DNA from: Actinoplanes derwentensis
Lineage (GTDB): Bacteria; Actinomycetota; Actinomycetes; Mycobacteriales; Micromonosporaceae
NCBI RefSeq assembly: GCF_900104725.1
Contig: NZ_LT629758.1
Location: 4,974,501 to 5,038,500, forward strand
Direction: 5' to 3'
DNA: 64,000 nucleotides
Each line of letters starts with the position of its first letter. The stretch's first letter is position 1. This document shows positions 33,491 through 41,519 of this stretch, one piece after another. The notes beneath the pieces are model-generated. The model worked only from the letters and a program-made list of their open reading frames with translations, was not told where the DNA came from and searched no databases. Position numbers and translations under genes: made by a program.

Positions 33491-34255
33491 GTGCGAATCG
33501 AACACGCGGTGTTGCTGGTGGCCGGGGGTGTCGGGTCCGGGCTCACTGGGTCGATGGCGGGGCTGGCGTCGCTGGTCAGCTATCCGGCTCTGCTCGCGGT
33601 GGGGCTGCCGCCGATCGCGGCCAACGTGACCAACTCGGTGGGGCTGCTGGCCAGCGGGGTCGGGTCGGCCGCCGGGTCGCGGCCGGAGCTGCGGGGGCAA
33701 GGGGCGCGGATCCTGCGGCTGGGGGTGTTCGCCCTGTTCGGTGGGACCGTGGGGGCGGTGCTGCTGATGAACACCACGTCGTCGGTGTTCGAACTGATCG
33801 TTCCGGTGCTGATCGCTCTGGCCGCGGTGGTCCTGCTGCTGCGTGATCAGCTGCGGGGGTGGTACACGCGGCCGAAAGGGCGGTTCGCGCAGCCGCCGAT
33901 GGGGGTGGCGATCTTCCTGATCGGTATCTACGGCGGCTATTTCGGGGCGGCCGCCGGAGTGCTGATGCTGGCCGTCCTGTCGATGTCGGTGGTGGAGCCG
34001 CTGCCGGTGACGAACGCGGTCAAGAGTGTGGTGCTGGCGGCCGCCAACCTGTCGGCGGCCGTCCTCTACGCGGTGATCGCCCCGGTGAACTGGGCGGCGG
34101 CCGCCCTCCTGGGCGTCGGCTGCCTGGTCGGCAGCTGGATCGGTCCCGCCCTGGTCCGCCGCACCCCGGAACGCCCGTTGCGCCTGGTCATCGCCGTCGC
34201 CGCGCTGGCCCTCGCCGCCTACCTGTGGCACGACGCCGTCACCGGCAACGCCTGA
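33491..34255 (+). CDS. TauE/SafE-family (sulfite exporter-like) membrane protein
   Basis: 254 residues with eight or so hydrophobic helices in two repeats. The first includes GSGLTGSMAGLASLVSYPALLA and ANVTNSVGLLASG; the second has YGGYFGAAAGVLMLAVLS and TNAVKSVVLAAANLSAAV. The N...N/K repeat pattern (TNSVG, TNAVKS) is characteristic of TauE/SafE transporters, which move small organic or inorganic anions. The start is a GTG with no Shine-Dalgarno site; TAAGGT at 33480-33485 suggests a leaderless message. It is unrelated to the neighbouring T7SS genes. The 267 bp that follow hold no gene that I can see. Confidence 0.85.
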   Translation: MRIEHAVLLVAGGVGSGLTGSMAGLASLVSYPALLAVGLPPIAANVTNSVGLLASGVGSAAGSRPELRGQGARILRLGVFALFGGTVGAVLLMNTTSSVFELIVPVLIALAAVVLLLRDQLRGWYTRPKGRFAQPPMGVAIFLIGIYGGYFGAAAGVLMLAVLSMSVVEPLPVTNAVKSVVLAAANLSAAVLYAVIAPVNWAAAALLGVGCLVGSWIGPALVRRTPERPLRLVIAVAALALAAYLWHDAVTGNA

Positions 34256-34522
34256 GAGCCCCGCTACAAAAGCGCCGGCCAGAGCGCCGGGTTGCGAGTG
34301 CACAGTCAGCGGCCGGAGGGCCTGACCGCCCGGAACGACCTGCCCCCAAGCCTCTCGAACTGTTGGTCTGGCCGCGCCGTGGCCTGACCGCCGATCTCTT
34401 CGACGGCGCCGCCACGGCCCTGACCGGGATCCTGGCCGGCGCTGTTCACCAGCCTTCCAATATCCCAGTAAACCGATAGGATCTCATTGGCATCGGGGGT
34501 GTTGACGATTCAAGATGCGGGC

Positions 34523-34987
34523 ATGAGCGACCCTTTTCACCAACGGCTGCACCACGTGGCGTCCGGCGCCCTGAGCGGCGCCACCGCCCAGACCTCCGGG
34601 ATGCGCCGGGTCGAGGCGATCAGCGGCAGCACAGTGGGCAGCCGGAACCTCTGGATGGGACAGACCCACGTCGCCGCCGGCACCGACTCCGGTAACCACC
34701 ACCACGGCGAGTCGGAGACCGCGATCTATGTGGTCAGCGGCACCCCGTCGTTCGTCTTCCTGGACGCCGAGCACGGCGAGACCCGGGTCGACACCAAACC
34801 CGGTGACTACATCTACGTGCCGCCGTGGGTGCCGCACCGTGAGGAGAACCCGGACCCGGAGAACGAGGCAGTCGTGGTGATCTCGCGCACCACCCAGGAC
34901 GCGATCGTGGTCAATGTGCCTGATCTGAAGTGGGTCGGCCCGGTCGCCGTCGGCCCCACGGCCCACGAAAGTCCGCAACAACCGTAA
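34523..34987 (+). CDS. Cupin-domain protein
   Basis: 154 residues forming a single small cupin barrel: GNHHHGESETAIYVVSGTPSF is motif 1 (three His and a Glu as metal ligands; given here in two parts, GNHHHGESE and TAIYVVSGTPSF), and GDYIYVPPWVPHREENP is motif 2 (last His). All four metal ligands are present, so a metal-binding isomerase, oxygenase or sensor role is possible, but no substrate can be inferred. The ATG at 34523 lacks a clear RBS; CAAGAT at 34511-34516 might be a -10 for a near-leaderless transcript. A longer frame starting 36 nt upstream is unlikely. Confidence 0.82.
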   Translation: MSDPFHQRLHHVASGALSGATAQTSGMRRVEAISGSTVGSRNLWMGQTHVAAGTDSGNHHHGESETAIYVVSGTPSFVFLDAEHGETRVDTKPGDYIYVPPWVPHREENPDPENEAVVVISRTTQDAIVVNVPDLKWVGPVAVGPTAHESPQQP

Positions 34988-35163
34988 CCAGGCCGCCTCT
35001 TCCTTTGATGGGAACGGCCCGGCCCCGATACCGGGACGTGTCCGCGCACCGACCTTGAACGCCGCGCACCGGGACTCCGTATGGAAAGCCGGACGCCGCC
35101 GGCGAAGATCGATTGCGCTATGGTTACGAACCTTTTACATCCCGCGCCGCAAGGGGAACCATC

Positions 35164-37488
35164 ATGATCGACCTCGAGTTGATCGTCCCGGACGGCTGGG
35201 TGCAGATCCCGGCCGGCACGGACCACGACGGGGAACGCGCCCGGATCATCGACGGTCTCGTCCGCCGGCACCTGCCCGCCGGCACCGACGAGACCGGCCC
35301 CTGGCCGCGGGCGCTACGCCGCGAGATCACCGCGGCGGTGGACGAGGCGAGCCGTCACCAGGCCCGGTCGGTACTGCTGCCGATCGGGGACTTCGACGGC
35401 GTGCGACTGCCCGGTTCGCTCGTCATCGCTGTGGTGGAGGACGTCGAGGAGGGCACCGCCCCGGAGCAGTTGTTCGCGTCGGTTCTCGCCGGCGCCGGAC
35501 CGGACGGGACATACCTGGAGATCGGCGGCTCGCAAGCCATCCGCGTCTCCTCGGTGACCACCGCCGGACCTGCCGAGCGGCGGACACCTGCCCGGCAGGT
35601 CCGATACCACATCGCCCATCCCCGGGTGCCCGGCGCCTACGGTCTGGTCACCTTCACCGCGATCAGTGACGGCGACGTCGAGGCCGAACCGGTCCAGGCC
35701 GCGGTTCTGATGTTCGACGCGATCATCGGCACCCTGCGGTGGGAGGAGGAGACCGCCCCCGCGGCCCCGGTGGTCCAGGAGGCCCCCGAGGCACCGGTTG
35801 AGATCCTCGCCGAGAAGCCCACCGAGGTCATCCTGGCGACAGCGCCACCGGCACCTGCCCGGCGGTCGTTGCTGCGGCACCCGGTCACGCTCGGCGTCGT
35901 ACTGGCGCTCGCGATCATGAGCGGCACCGGAGGCCTGGTCGCACGGCACGCGGCCAGCGCCGCCGAACCGGAGGAGGGCAACCGGGCCTCCACGGCTGAC
36001 GTGCGGATCCTCGTCGGTGCGGCGTCCGTCTGCCCCGCGCTCACCGCGCCCCGGCTGGCCGGGCAGATCATGGTCGCCTCGAACTTCGGTGGCCAGCCGG
36101 TCGCCGCGATGCGGGACGGCGGCGCGACCGGGGTGGCGGCGCTGACCCCGGCCCAGTGGCAGGAGAACATCCCGTGGGACGGCGCGCAGATCACTGATCG
36201 CAAAGCCTCCGTCACCGCTCTCGCCCACCACATGTGCCGGCTCTTCGGCCAGGCCCGCATGGTCGACCTGGACGACGATCCGTGGCGGGTGGCCCTGGCG
36301 GCGCACCGGCTCGGCATGGAGCCGGTACTCGCGGCCGGCGGTGTCCCCGGCGAGGCGGACGACTATGTGCGGACCGTCGAGCGGTACGCGAACTGGTACG
36401 CACTGCAGCCGGGGTTCACCGGACATGCCGCGTCACCGGTCCCGACGGCCGCTCCCACCCCCGGTGACACGGTGGTCCCGGTGCCGGAGGCGTACGTGAC
36501 GGCGATCGCCGCGGCCGGCAAGACCTGCCCGGACATGCCGCCCGCCCGGATCGCGGCGCAGATCATGGCCACCTCCGGATTCGACCCGGACAAACTGGGC
36601 GAGGCCGGCGAGCAGGGCATCGCGCAGTTCCCGCCGACGGTGTGGGCGAGGAACGTCAAGGCCGCGCCGGGCCGGTCCCCGTGGGATCCGGACGTGGCGA
36701 TCCCGGCACTCGGCCGCACCATGTGCCGAATGATCAAGAACAACGGTGGATACGGCGCCGCCCTGGCCGCCTTCACTCGCGGCGATCGGGAGGCGTCGGT
36801 CACCGGCCTGACCGTCCGGGTGTCCGAGGCGCAGACCACGTACGCCAAGGATCTCCGTCTGCAGCCCGTCCGGCAGCCCGCGCCGAAGCCGTCCGCTTCG
36901 GCCTCCCCGTCCGCTTCCCCCTCCCCCAGCCCGACGGCGGCCCGCCCTCAGCCGACGGCCCCGGCCCGGACCAATCAGCCGGCCGTCAAGGCGGCGGGCT
37001 CGTCGGGCTCGGCCTACGGCCCGTACTTCGTCCTCAACTTCGGCACCGGGATGTGCGTCGACGTGCCCGGTTATGCCGCGGGCCCGGTGGACGGCCCGGT
37101 CCACCAGTTCCCCTGTGCCAAGACCGGTGAGGACAACCAGGAGTGGACGTTCGAGCCGCGGGCGGCCGACGCGGAGGGGTACCAGCTCTACTGGATCCGC
37201 AACGCCGACGACCGTTACTGCATCGACCCGCCGGGCACCGGCAGCGTGGATCCGGGGACATCGCTCAACGAGACGAACTGCTTCGACGCCGACAACCAGC
37301 ACTTCCGGCTGGAGCCGCGGTTGACCAGCGGCGGATTCGCCTACTACTGGCTGCGGAACACCGCGTCCGGACTCTGTCTCGACGTTCCCGGTAGCGCGGA
37401 CGCCGGCCCCGCCACCCGGCTGGCGCTGTCCCCGTGCCAGTCGAACGACGACCACGAGTGGGCGCTCGTCCAGAAGTCCGAGTGGTGA
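35164..37488 (+). CDS. Membrane protein with two transglycosylase-like domains and a C-terminal ricin-type lectin
   Basis: 774 residues. Residues 1-195 form a cytoplasmic domain seen beside actinobacterial T7SS genes but without a name I can give. A single membrane helix at ~240-262 (VTLGVVLALAIMSGTGGLVA) places the rest outside. Residues ~283-412 and ~440-565 are two related lysozyme-like/SLT modules, each with QIM..S.F and an AL/QF..(Q/V)W motif. In both, the residue matching the catalytic Glu of the VES motif is Ala or Thr. A Pro/Ser linker leads to a ricin B-type beta-trefoil (~618-774) with repeated W-type QXW-like ends. The ATG has AAGGGGA 7 nt upstream. Its stop overlaps the next GTG. 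Confidence 0.75.
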   Translation: MIDLELIVPDGWVQIPAGTDHDGERARIIDGLVRRHLPAGTDETGPWPRALRREITAAVDEASRHQARSVLLPIGDFDGVRLPGSLVIAVVEDVEEGTAPEQLFASVLAGAGPDGTYLEIGGSQAIRVSSVTTAGPAERRTPARQVRYHIAHPRVPGAYGLVTFTAISDGDVEAEPVQAAVLMFDAIIGTLRWEEETAPAAPVVQEAPEAPVEILAEKPTEVILATAPPAPARRSLLRHPVTLGVVLALAIMSGTGGLVARHAASAAEPEEGNRASTADVRILVGAASVCPALTAPRLAGQIMVASNFGGQPVAAMRDGGATGVAALTPAQWQENIPWDGAQITDRKASVTALAHHMCRLFGQARMVDLDDDPWRVALAAHRLGMEPVLAAGGVPGEADDYVRTVERYANWYALQPGFTGHAASPVPTAAPTPGDTVVPVPEAYVTAIAAAGKTCPDMPPARIAAQIMATSGFDPDKLGEAGEQGIAQFPPTVWARNVKAAPGRSPWDPDVAIPALGRTMCRMIKNNGGYGAALAAFTRGDREASVTGLTVRVSEAQTTYAKDLRLQPVRQPAPKPSASASPSASPSPSPTAARPQPTAPARTNQPAVKAAGSSGSAYGPYFVLNFGTGMCVDVPGYAAGPVDGPVHQFPCAKTGEDNQEWTFEPRAADAEGYQLYWIRNADDRYCIDPPGTGSVDPGTSLNETNCFDADNQHFRLEPRLTSGGFAYYWLRNTASGLCLDVPGSADAGPATRLALSPCQSNDDHEWALVQKSEW

Positions 37489-38813
37489 GGGCGATGCCGG
37501 CAACCGCCCTGCGCGCCGTCGCGCTGGCCCTCGCCGCGGTCGCGGTGACCGCCACCGGAACCGCCCTGCCTGCCCGGGCCGAGCCGGGCACGGACGCCGC
37601 GCCGAACCGGTACTACTACACCGTCGGCAAGGGGGCGCCGGAGAACCTGTGGGAGATCGCGGAACGCTTCCTGGGTGACCCGGAACGGGCCGGCGAGATC
37701 CTCGATCTCAACGCCGGCCGGGTACAGCCCGACGGCGGCCGGCTCGTCAGCCCCGACGACCTCACCGGAGGCTGGCATCTCGTGCTGCCCGGGGACGCGA
37801 TCGGAGCGGAACTCCAGCACGGTCCGCTGCCGGCCGGCCGGACCCGCCCGTCGAAGTGCCAGTGGGGCGCCACGCCGCCGGCCGCCGCGACGTGGGGGCA
37901 GACCCTGCTCACACCCAGCGGGGCATGGACGGTGGCGGACGGCTCCGGCGTCAAGGTGGCGATCGTGGGCTCCGGCGTCGACGGCTCCGCCACCGGGCTG
38001 ACCGGCCGGGTCCTCGCCGGCACGGACGTCACCTCCGGCACCGGCCGCGGCGACGACAGTTGCGCCGGCTCCGGGACTGCCCTGGCCGGCATCGTGGCCG
38101 GTGACGACGGCGACGAGGGGCGGTCGTTCGGGGTGGCGCCGGGTGCGAGGATCGTGCCCGTCAAGGCGGGGACCGGCAAACCCACGGCGGGTGTCGCGGC
38201 GACCGCCATCCGGGTGGCGGCGGCCTCCGGCGCCGGGGTCGTGCTGATCGGGGCCGACGTCGACGCCACCGACCCGCAGGTCGGCACCGCCATCAACAAG
38301 GCGATCGCCGCCGACGTGGTGGTCGTGCTACCCGCTACCGCCGCTGCCGGGGCAGCCGACGGCCTGCTCCGGGTGGGCGCGGCGGGCCGGGACGGGCAGC
38401 CGGCCGGGAACACCGCACCGGACGCCGCGGATCTGCTGGCGCCCGGCGACGAGGTGGCCAGCATCGGCCGGGCCGGCAGCGGTCCCGCGTACGCCGCCGC
38501 CTTCGTGGCCGGCACGATCACTCTGGTCCGTTCGGCCGACCCGGGGTTGCCCGCCACCGAGGTCACCCGGCGGGTGCTCGCGACGGCAGTCGACGGCGTG
38601 GTCAGCCCGGTCGCCGCGGTCACCACGCCGCAGTCCGCTGAACCGGCGGCCGCCGCCGGCTCGGCGCCGGAGCCACGGAACGGTCTCGGCACCCTGAGCA
38701 CCGTGCTGATCGGGATAGCGGCCGGGTTGATCGTGCTCCTGTCGGTGCTGCTCGTCTCACGCCGGTGGCAGCGACGCCGGGCCCCGATGCCGCCGCCGGG
38801 ACAGGCGGGCTGA
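37485..38813 (+). CDS. Second mycosin-like S8 protein lacking the catalytic triad, with LysM-like N-terminal region
   Basis: 442 residues. A signal peptide (ATALRAVALALAAVAVTATG...ARA) is followed by a ~60-residue region RYYYTVGKGAPENLWEIAER that resembles a LysM motif. The subtilase core then carries GVKVAIVGSGVD, GSGTALAGIVAG, FGVAPGARIVPVK and AYAAAFVAGTITLVRSADP, and a C-terminal membrane helix (LSTVLIGIAAGLIVLLSVLL) precedes a basic tail. Compared with active mycosins the Asp is Gly162, the His is Ser196 and the Ser is Ala335, so the triad is missing although the folds around it are conserved. GTG 37485 overlaps the transglycosylase-like gene stop; ATG 37494 is an alternative start. Confidence 0.82.
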   Translation: MRAMPATALRAVALALAAVAVTATGTALPARAEPGTDAAPNRYYYTVGKGAPENLWEIAERFLGDPERAGEILDLNAGRVQPDGGRLVSPDDLTGGWHLVLPGDAIGAELQHGPLPAGRTRPSKCQWGATPPAAATWGQTLLTPSGAWTVADGSGVKVAIVGSGVDGSATGLTGRVLAGTDVTSGTGRGDDSCAGSGTALAGIVAGDDGDEGRSFGVAPGARIVPVKAGTGKPTAGVAATAIRVAAASGAGVVLIGADVDATDPQVGTAINKAIAADVVVVLPATAAAGAADGLLRVGAAGRDGQPAGNTAPDAADLLAPGDEVASIGRAGSGPAYAAAFVAGTITLVRSADPGLPATEVTRRVLATAVDGVVSPVAAVTTPQSAEPAAAAGSAPEPRNGLGTLSTVLIGIAAGLIVLLSVLLVSRRWQRRRAPMPPPGQAG

Positions 38814-38815
38814 TG

Positions 38816-39133
38816 TCAGTCGGCGGCGAGAGTCTGGCGGGCCAGTCGCAACGCCGTGACGTACTTCGGGAGTTCCCGGGCGGCGTGCTCGATCCACCCT
38901 GGGGAGAGCTGGTCGGCGAAGACGGCGTCCACCACGATTCCGGTGATCGCCGCCGGCATCTGATCCAGGCCCGGCGCCTGCCGCCAGTGACCGAGCACGC
39001 TCAACCGCTCGTTCAGCTCGGCGATCGTCCGCTCCAGGTCCGCGATCAGGGAATCGGCCTGCTCCGAAGCGACGACCAAGCGCCCCTCGCTCGCGAGGGT
39101 GAGAAAGGTCTCGCCCGCGAATTCCTCACCCAT
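38816..39133 (-). CDS. Small helical hypothetical protein
   Basis: 105 residues. Two long helices (SEQADSLIADLERTIAELNERL and a C-terminal RELPKYVTALRLARQTLAA, shown partly) suggest a helical hairpin. Size and position beside T7SS-related genes make a WXG100-like or chaperone role conceivable, but there is no WXG turn. ATG 39131-39133 is preferred because GGGGAGA lies 4-5 nt upstream; an upstream GTG would add six residues. It converges on the pseudo-mycosin gene with only 2 bp between stops, and it is divergent from the SARP regulator gene across a 265-bp region. Confidence 0.65.
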   Translation of the reverse strand: MGEEFAGETFLTLASEGRLVVASEQADSLIADLERTIAELNERLSVLGHWRQAPGLDQMPAAITGIVVDAVFADQLSPGWIEHAARELPKYVTALRLARQTLAAD

Positions 39134-39317
39134 CGGTCTCCCCACGGCCATTTCGCCGGCACCCCGCCGACAGAATCGCTCACGATTTCATCACCCCGGA
39201 CGATGATTCGTCAGCGCAAGGGGACCGACAGTGCCCGGTCCGGCCAGGCAGGATGCCCTCGATCGCCTTCGCGGCGAGGTGTGACGACCGACGCCATCGC
39301 AACCGTCACACCAAAAG

Positions 39318-39358
39318 TTGACCAGATTACATCGTTCGGCTAATAATTCAGCCGAACG
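39318..39358 (+). promoter_or_regulatory. Promoter of the SARP gene pair with a perfect 9-bp inverted repeat
   Basis: TTGACC (39318-39323), 17 bp, TAATAA (39341-39346) is the best -35/-10 pair in the window. The -10 lies in the loop of a perfect inverted repeat CGTTCGGCT-N8-AGCCGAACG (39333-39341 and 39350-39358). A second TTGACT occurs 42 bp downstream of the first (39360-39365). A regulator bound at the repeat would block RNA polymerase. Confidence 0.65.
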
Positions 39359-39398
39359 GTTGACTAAACGTCTAGCACAAGATACAGCGAGGACGCGT

Positions 39399-41519
39399 AT
39401 GACGGCGGTGCCCATCAGCTTGGACATCCGATTGCTGGGCACCCCCCGACTGATGCTCGCGGGGCGGGAAACTGCTCCGGGCGCCGCCCGCCGCCAGGCC
39501 GTCTTCGCCACCCTGGTCCTCAACCCCGGCCGGGAAGTGCCCCGTGAGGAACTGATCGCCGCGGTCTGGGGTGAGGATCCACCCGCCAGCGCGATGGGCA
39601 ACCTCTACACGTACATCTCCGCGCTGCGCCGGGTGCTCGAACCGGGCCGCGACCGCTGGTCCTCCGGATCCGTCCTCACTTCCCAGGGCGGCGGTTACCG
39701 CCTGCACGTGTCGGCCGACGAGGTCGACGTGCGCCGCTTCGAGAGGGCGCGCGAGCAGAGCCGGACGTTCCGCGCCGCCGGAGACGCCCGTGGCGAGCTG
39801 GCCGCCCTGGACGCGGCACTGGCCGAGTGGCAGGACGAGGAGCCACTGGCCGGAGTCCCCGGGCCGCATGCCGAGAACCAGCGTGTCCGGCTCGGCGAGC
39901 TGTACCTGGCCTCCACCGAACGCCACGCCGAGCTGATGCTCGGCTTCGGCCGGGCCGCCGAGGTCACCGGCCGTCTTCTGAAGCTGGCCGGCCGTCATCG
40001 CACCCGGGAGAGCCTGTACGCGGTGGCCCTGCTCGCGCTCGCCGCACAGGACCGCACGGAGGAGGCGACAGCGCTCTACCTCGAGCTGCGTGACCGCCTG
40101 GTGGAGGAGTCGGGAACCGAACCCGACCCGGCCGTGACCAAGATCTACGCCCAGCTGGCCGACGACGCCGCCCGTCCGGTGCGGGTCTCCTCACCGGTGC
40201 CGCCCCGGCACGCCGATTTTCTGGGCCGGACCGCGACGGTCGCCCGGCTGCGGCAGACGGTGGCCGCTCTCGCCGGTGGCGGTCCCGGTGGCAGCATCTG
40301 GATCAGTGGTGAGGCGGGTATCGGCAAGTCCGCGCTGCTCGCCGAGGGCCTGCGCGACGCGGCCACCTCCGGCGTCCAGGTCGGCTGGGGTGTCGGCGAC
40401 GAACCCGATCGTGGGGCGCCGTTGAGCCTGCTACCGGAGTTCCTCCCCCAGGAAGCGGTGAACGACCTGCTCGCCGCGTTGCACGCCGCCCACGGGACGA
40501 TGCCGCCGACCATGGCCGTGATCGACACGGTCAAGGCGTTCGTGGTCGCGCGATGCGCCGAAGGCCCGGTCCTGCTGGTGATGGACGACATGCAGTGGGC
40601 CGACGACACCTCCCTGCTGGTCTGGCACGCGCTCCACGAACTCACCGGACGGCTGCCCCTGCTGCTCGTCTCGGCCTCCCGCCCTCTGCCCACCGGGTAC
40701 GAGATGCGGCTGCTGCAGCGGGTGCTGCCCCGTAACGGCACCGCCCTGATCGACCTCGGCCCGCTGGACGACTCGACGGCCACCGAACTGGTGCACACCT
40801 GGGTGCTCCGGGCGGAGATCGAGCCGGGTACGGTGCGCTCCCTGGTCGCGGCCGCCGCCGGAAACCCGTTCTATCTGCGTCAGCTGGTCATCTCCGAACG
40901 GCTGGGGCTCTCCGCCGACACTCCCACGCCCGAGCTGATCGAGGCCGTCTACCGGCATCTGCGGCCACTGGCCGACGACACCCGGCAGTTGCTGCGCGCG
41001 GTCGCCTTCCTGGGCAACAATCACCGGGTCATCGACCTGGCGGCGGTCACCGGCATGCCCCTGCCCGCGCTGGTCCCGCTCGTGGAGGAGGCGATGACAG
41101 CGGGGGTTCTCATCGAGGACGGTCTCCGCCTGCGGTTCCGGCATCCGATGATCCGCCAGGTGCTGCACGGCGCGATTCCGATCGCCCTCCGGGTCGCCAT
41201 GCACCGGCAGTTCGCCCAGCGGATCGCCGAGGCCGATGGTGATCTGAGCCGGGTCGCCGGTCAGCTCCTGGCCGGTCCGGTGCCGATCGACGCGTGGGTG
41301 GAACAGTGGCTGACGGCCAACGCCGAACAGTTGAGCGTCACCACTCCGGCCTCGGCGATAGCCGTGCTGCGGCACGCCGTCTCCTCCCCCAGCCTCTCGC
41401 CGCGGGGCCGCCGGCTGCTCACCGCACCGCTGGCGCAGTCGCTGTTCCGGGCCGGGTTGTTCGGCGCGACCGCAGCCGGGCGGTCATCCGCCCCGGACGA
41501 GTGCTCCGCGATCCGATGA
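39399..41519 (+). CDS. SARP-type regulator with BTAD and ATPase domains (first of a tandem pair)
   Basis: 706 residues. Residues ~8-105 are an OmpR-type winged helix (RLLGTPRLML ... ELIAAVWGEDPPASA), ~110-255 a BTAD bundle, and ~270 onward an AAA_16-type ATPase with Walker A ISGEAGIGKS (~302-311) and Walker B LLVMDDMQWADD. The protein ends soon after the ATPase's helical part and lacks the TPR array of AfsR-sized proteins. SARPs activate transcription by binding direct repeats with 11-bp spacing near -35. ATG 39399 is preferred because AGCGAGGA lies 5 nt before it; an ATG-equivalent 81 nt upstream lies inside the promoter. It overlaps the paralogous gene by 4 nt. Confidence 0.87.
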   Translation: MTAVPISLDIRLLGTPRLMLAGRETAPGAARRQAVFATLVLNPGREVPREELIAAVWGEDPPASAMGNLYTYISALRRVLEPGRDRWSSGSVLTSQGGGYRLHVSADEVDVRRFERAREQSRTFRAAGDARGELAALDAALAEWQDEEPLAGVPGPHAENQRVRLGELYLASTERHAELMLGFGRAAEVTGRLLKLAGRHRTRESLYAVALLALAAQDRTEEATALYLELRDRLVEESGTEPDPAVTKIYAQLADDAARPVRVSSPVPPRHADFLGRTATVARLRQTVAALAGGGPGGSIWISGEAGIGKSALLAEGLRDAATSGVQVGWGVGDEPDRGAPLSLLPEFLPQEAVNDLLAALHAAHGTMPPTMAVIDTVKAFVVARCAEGPVLLVMDDMQWADDTSLLVWHALHELTGRLPLLLVSASRPLPTGYEMRLLQRVLPRNGTALIDLGPLDDSTATELVHTWVLRAEIEPGTVRSLVAAAAGNPFYLRQLVISERLGLSADTPTPELIEAVYRHLRPLADDTRQLLRAVAFLGNNHRVIDLAAVTGMPLPALVPLVEEAMTAGVLIEDGLRLRFRHPMIRQVLHGAIPIALRVAMHRQFAQRIAEADGDLSRVAGQLLAGPVPIDAWVEQWLTANAEQLSVTTPASAIAVLRHAVSSPSLSPRGRRLLTAPLAQSLFRAGLFGATAAGRSSAPDECSAIR

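Noticed and set aside
39318..39398. Upstream start of the first SARP gene at 39318
   Set aside because: The extension has no domain support, begins at the -35 box and is preceded by no RBS; ATG 39399 has a good one.
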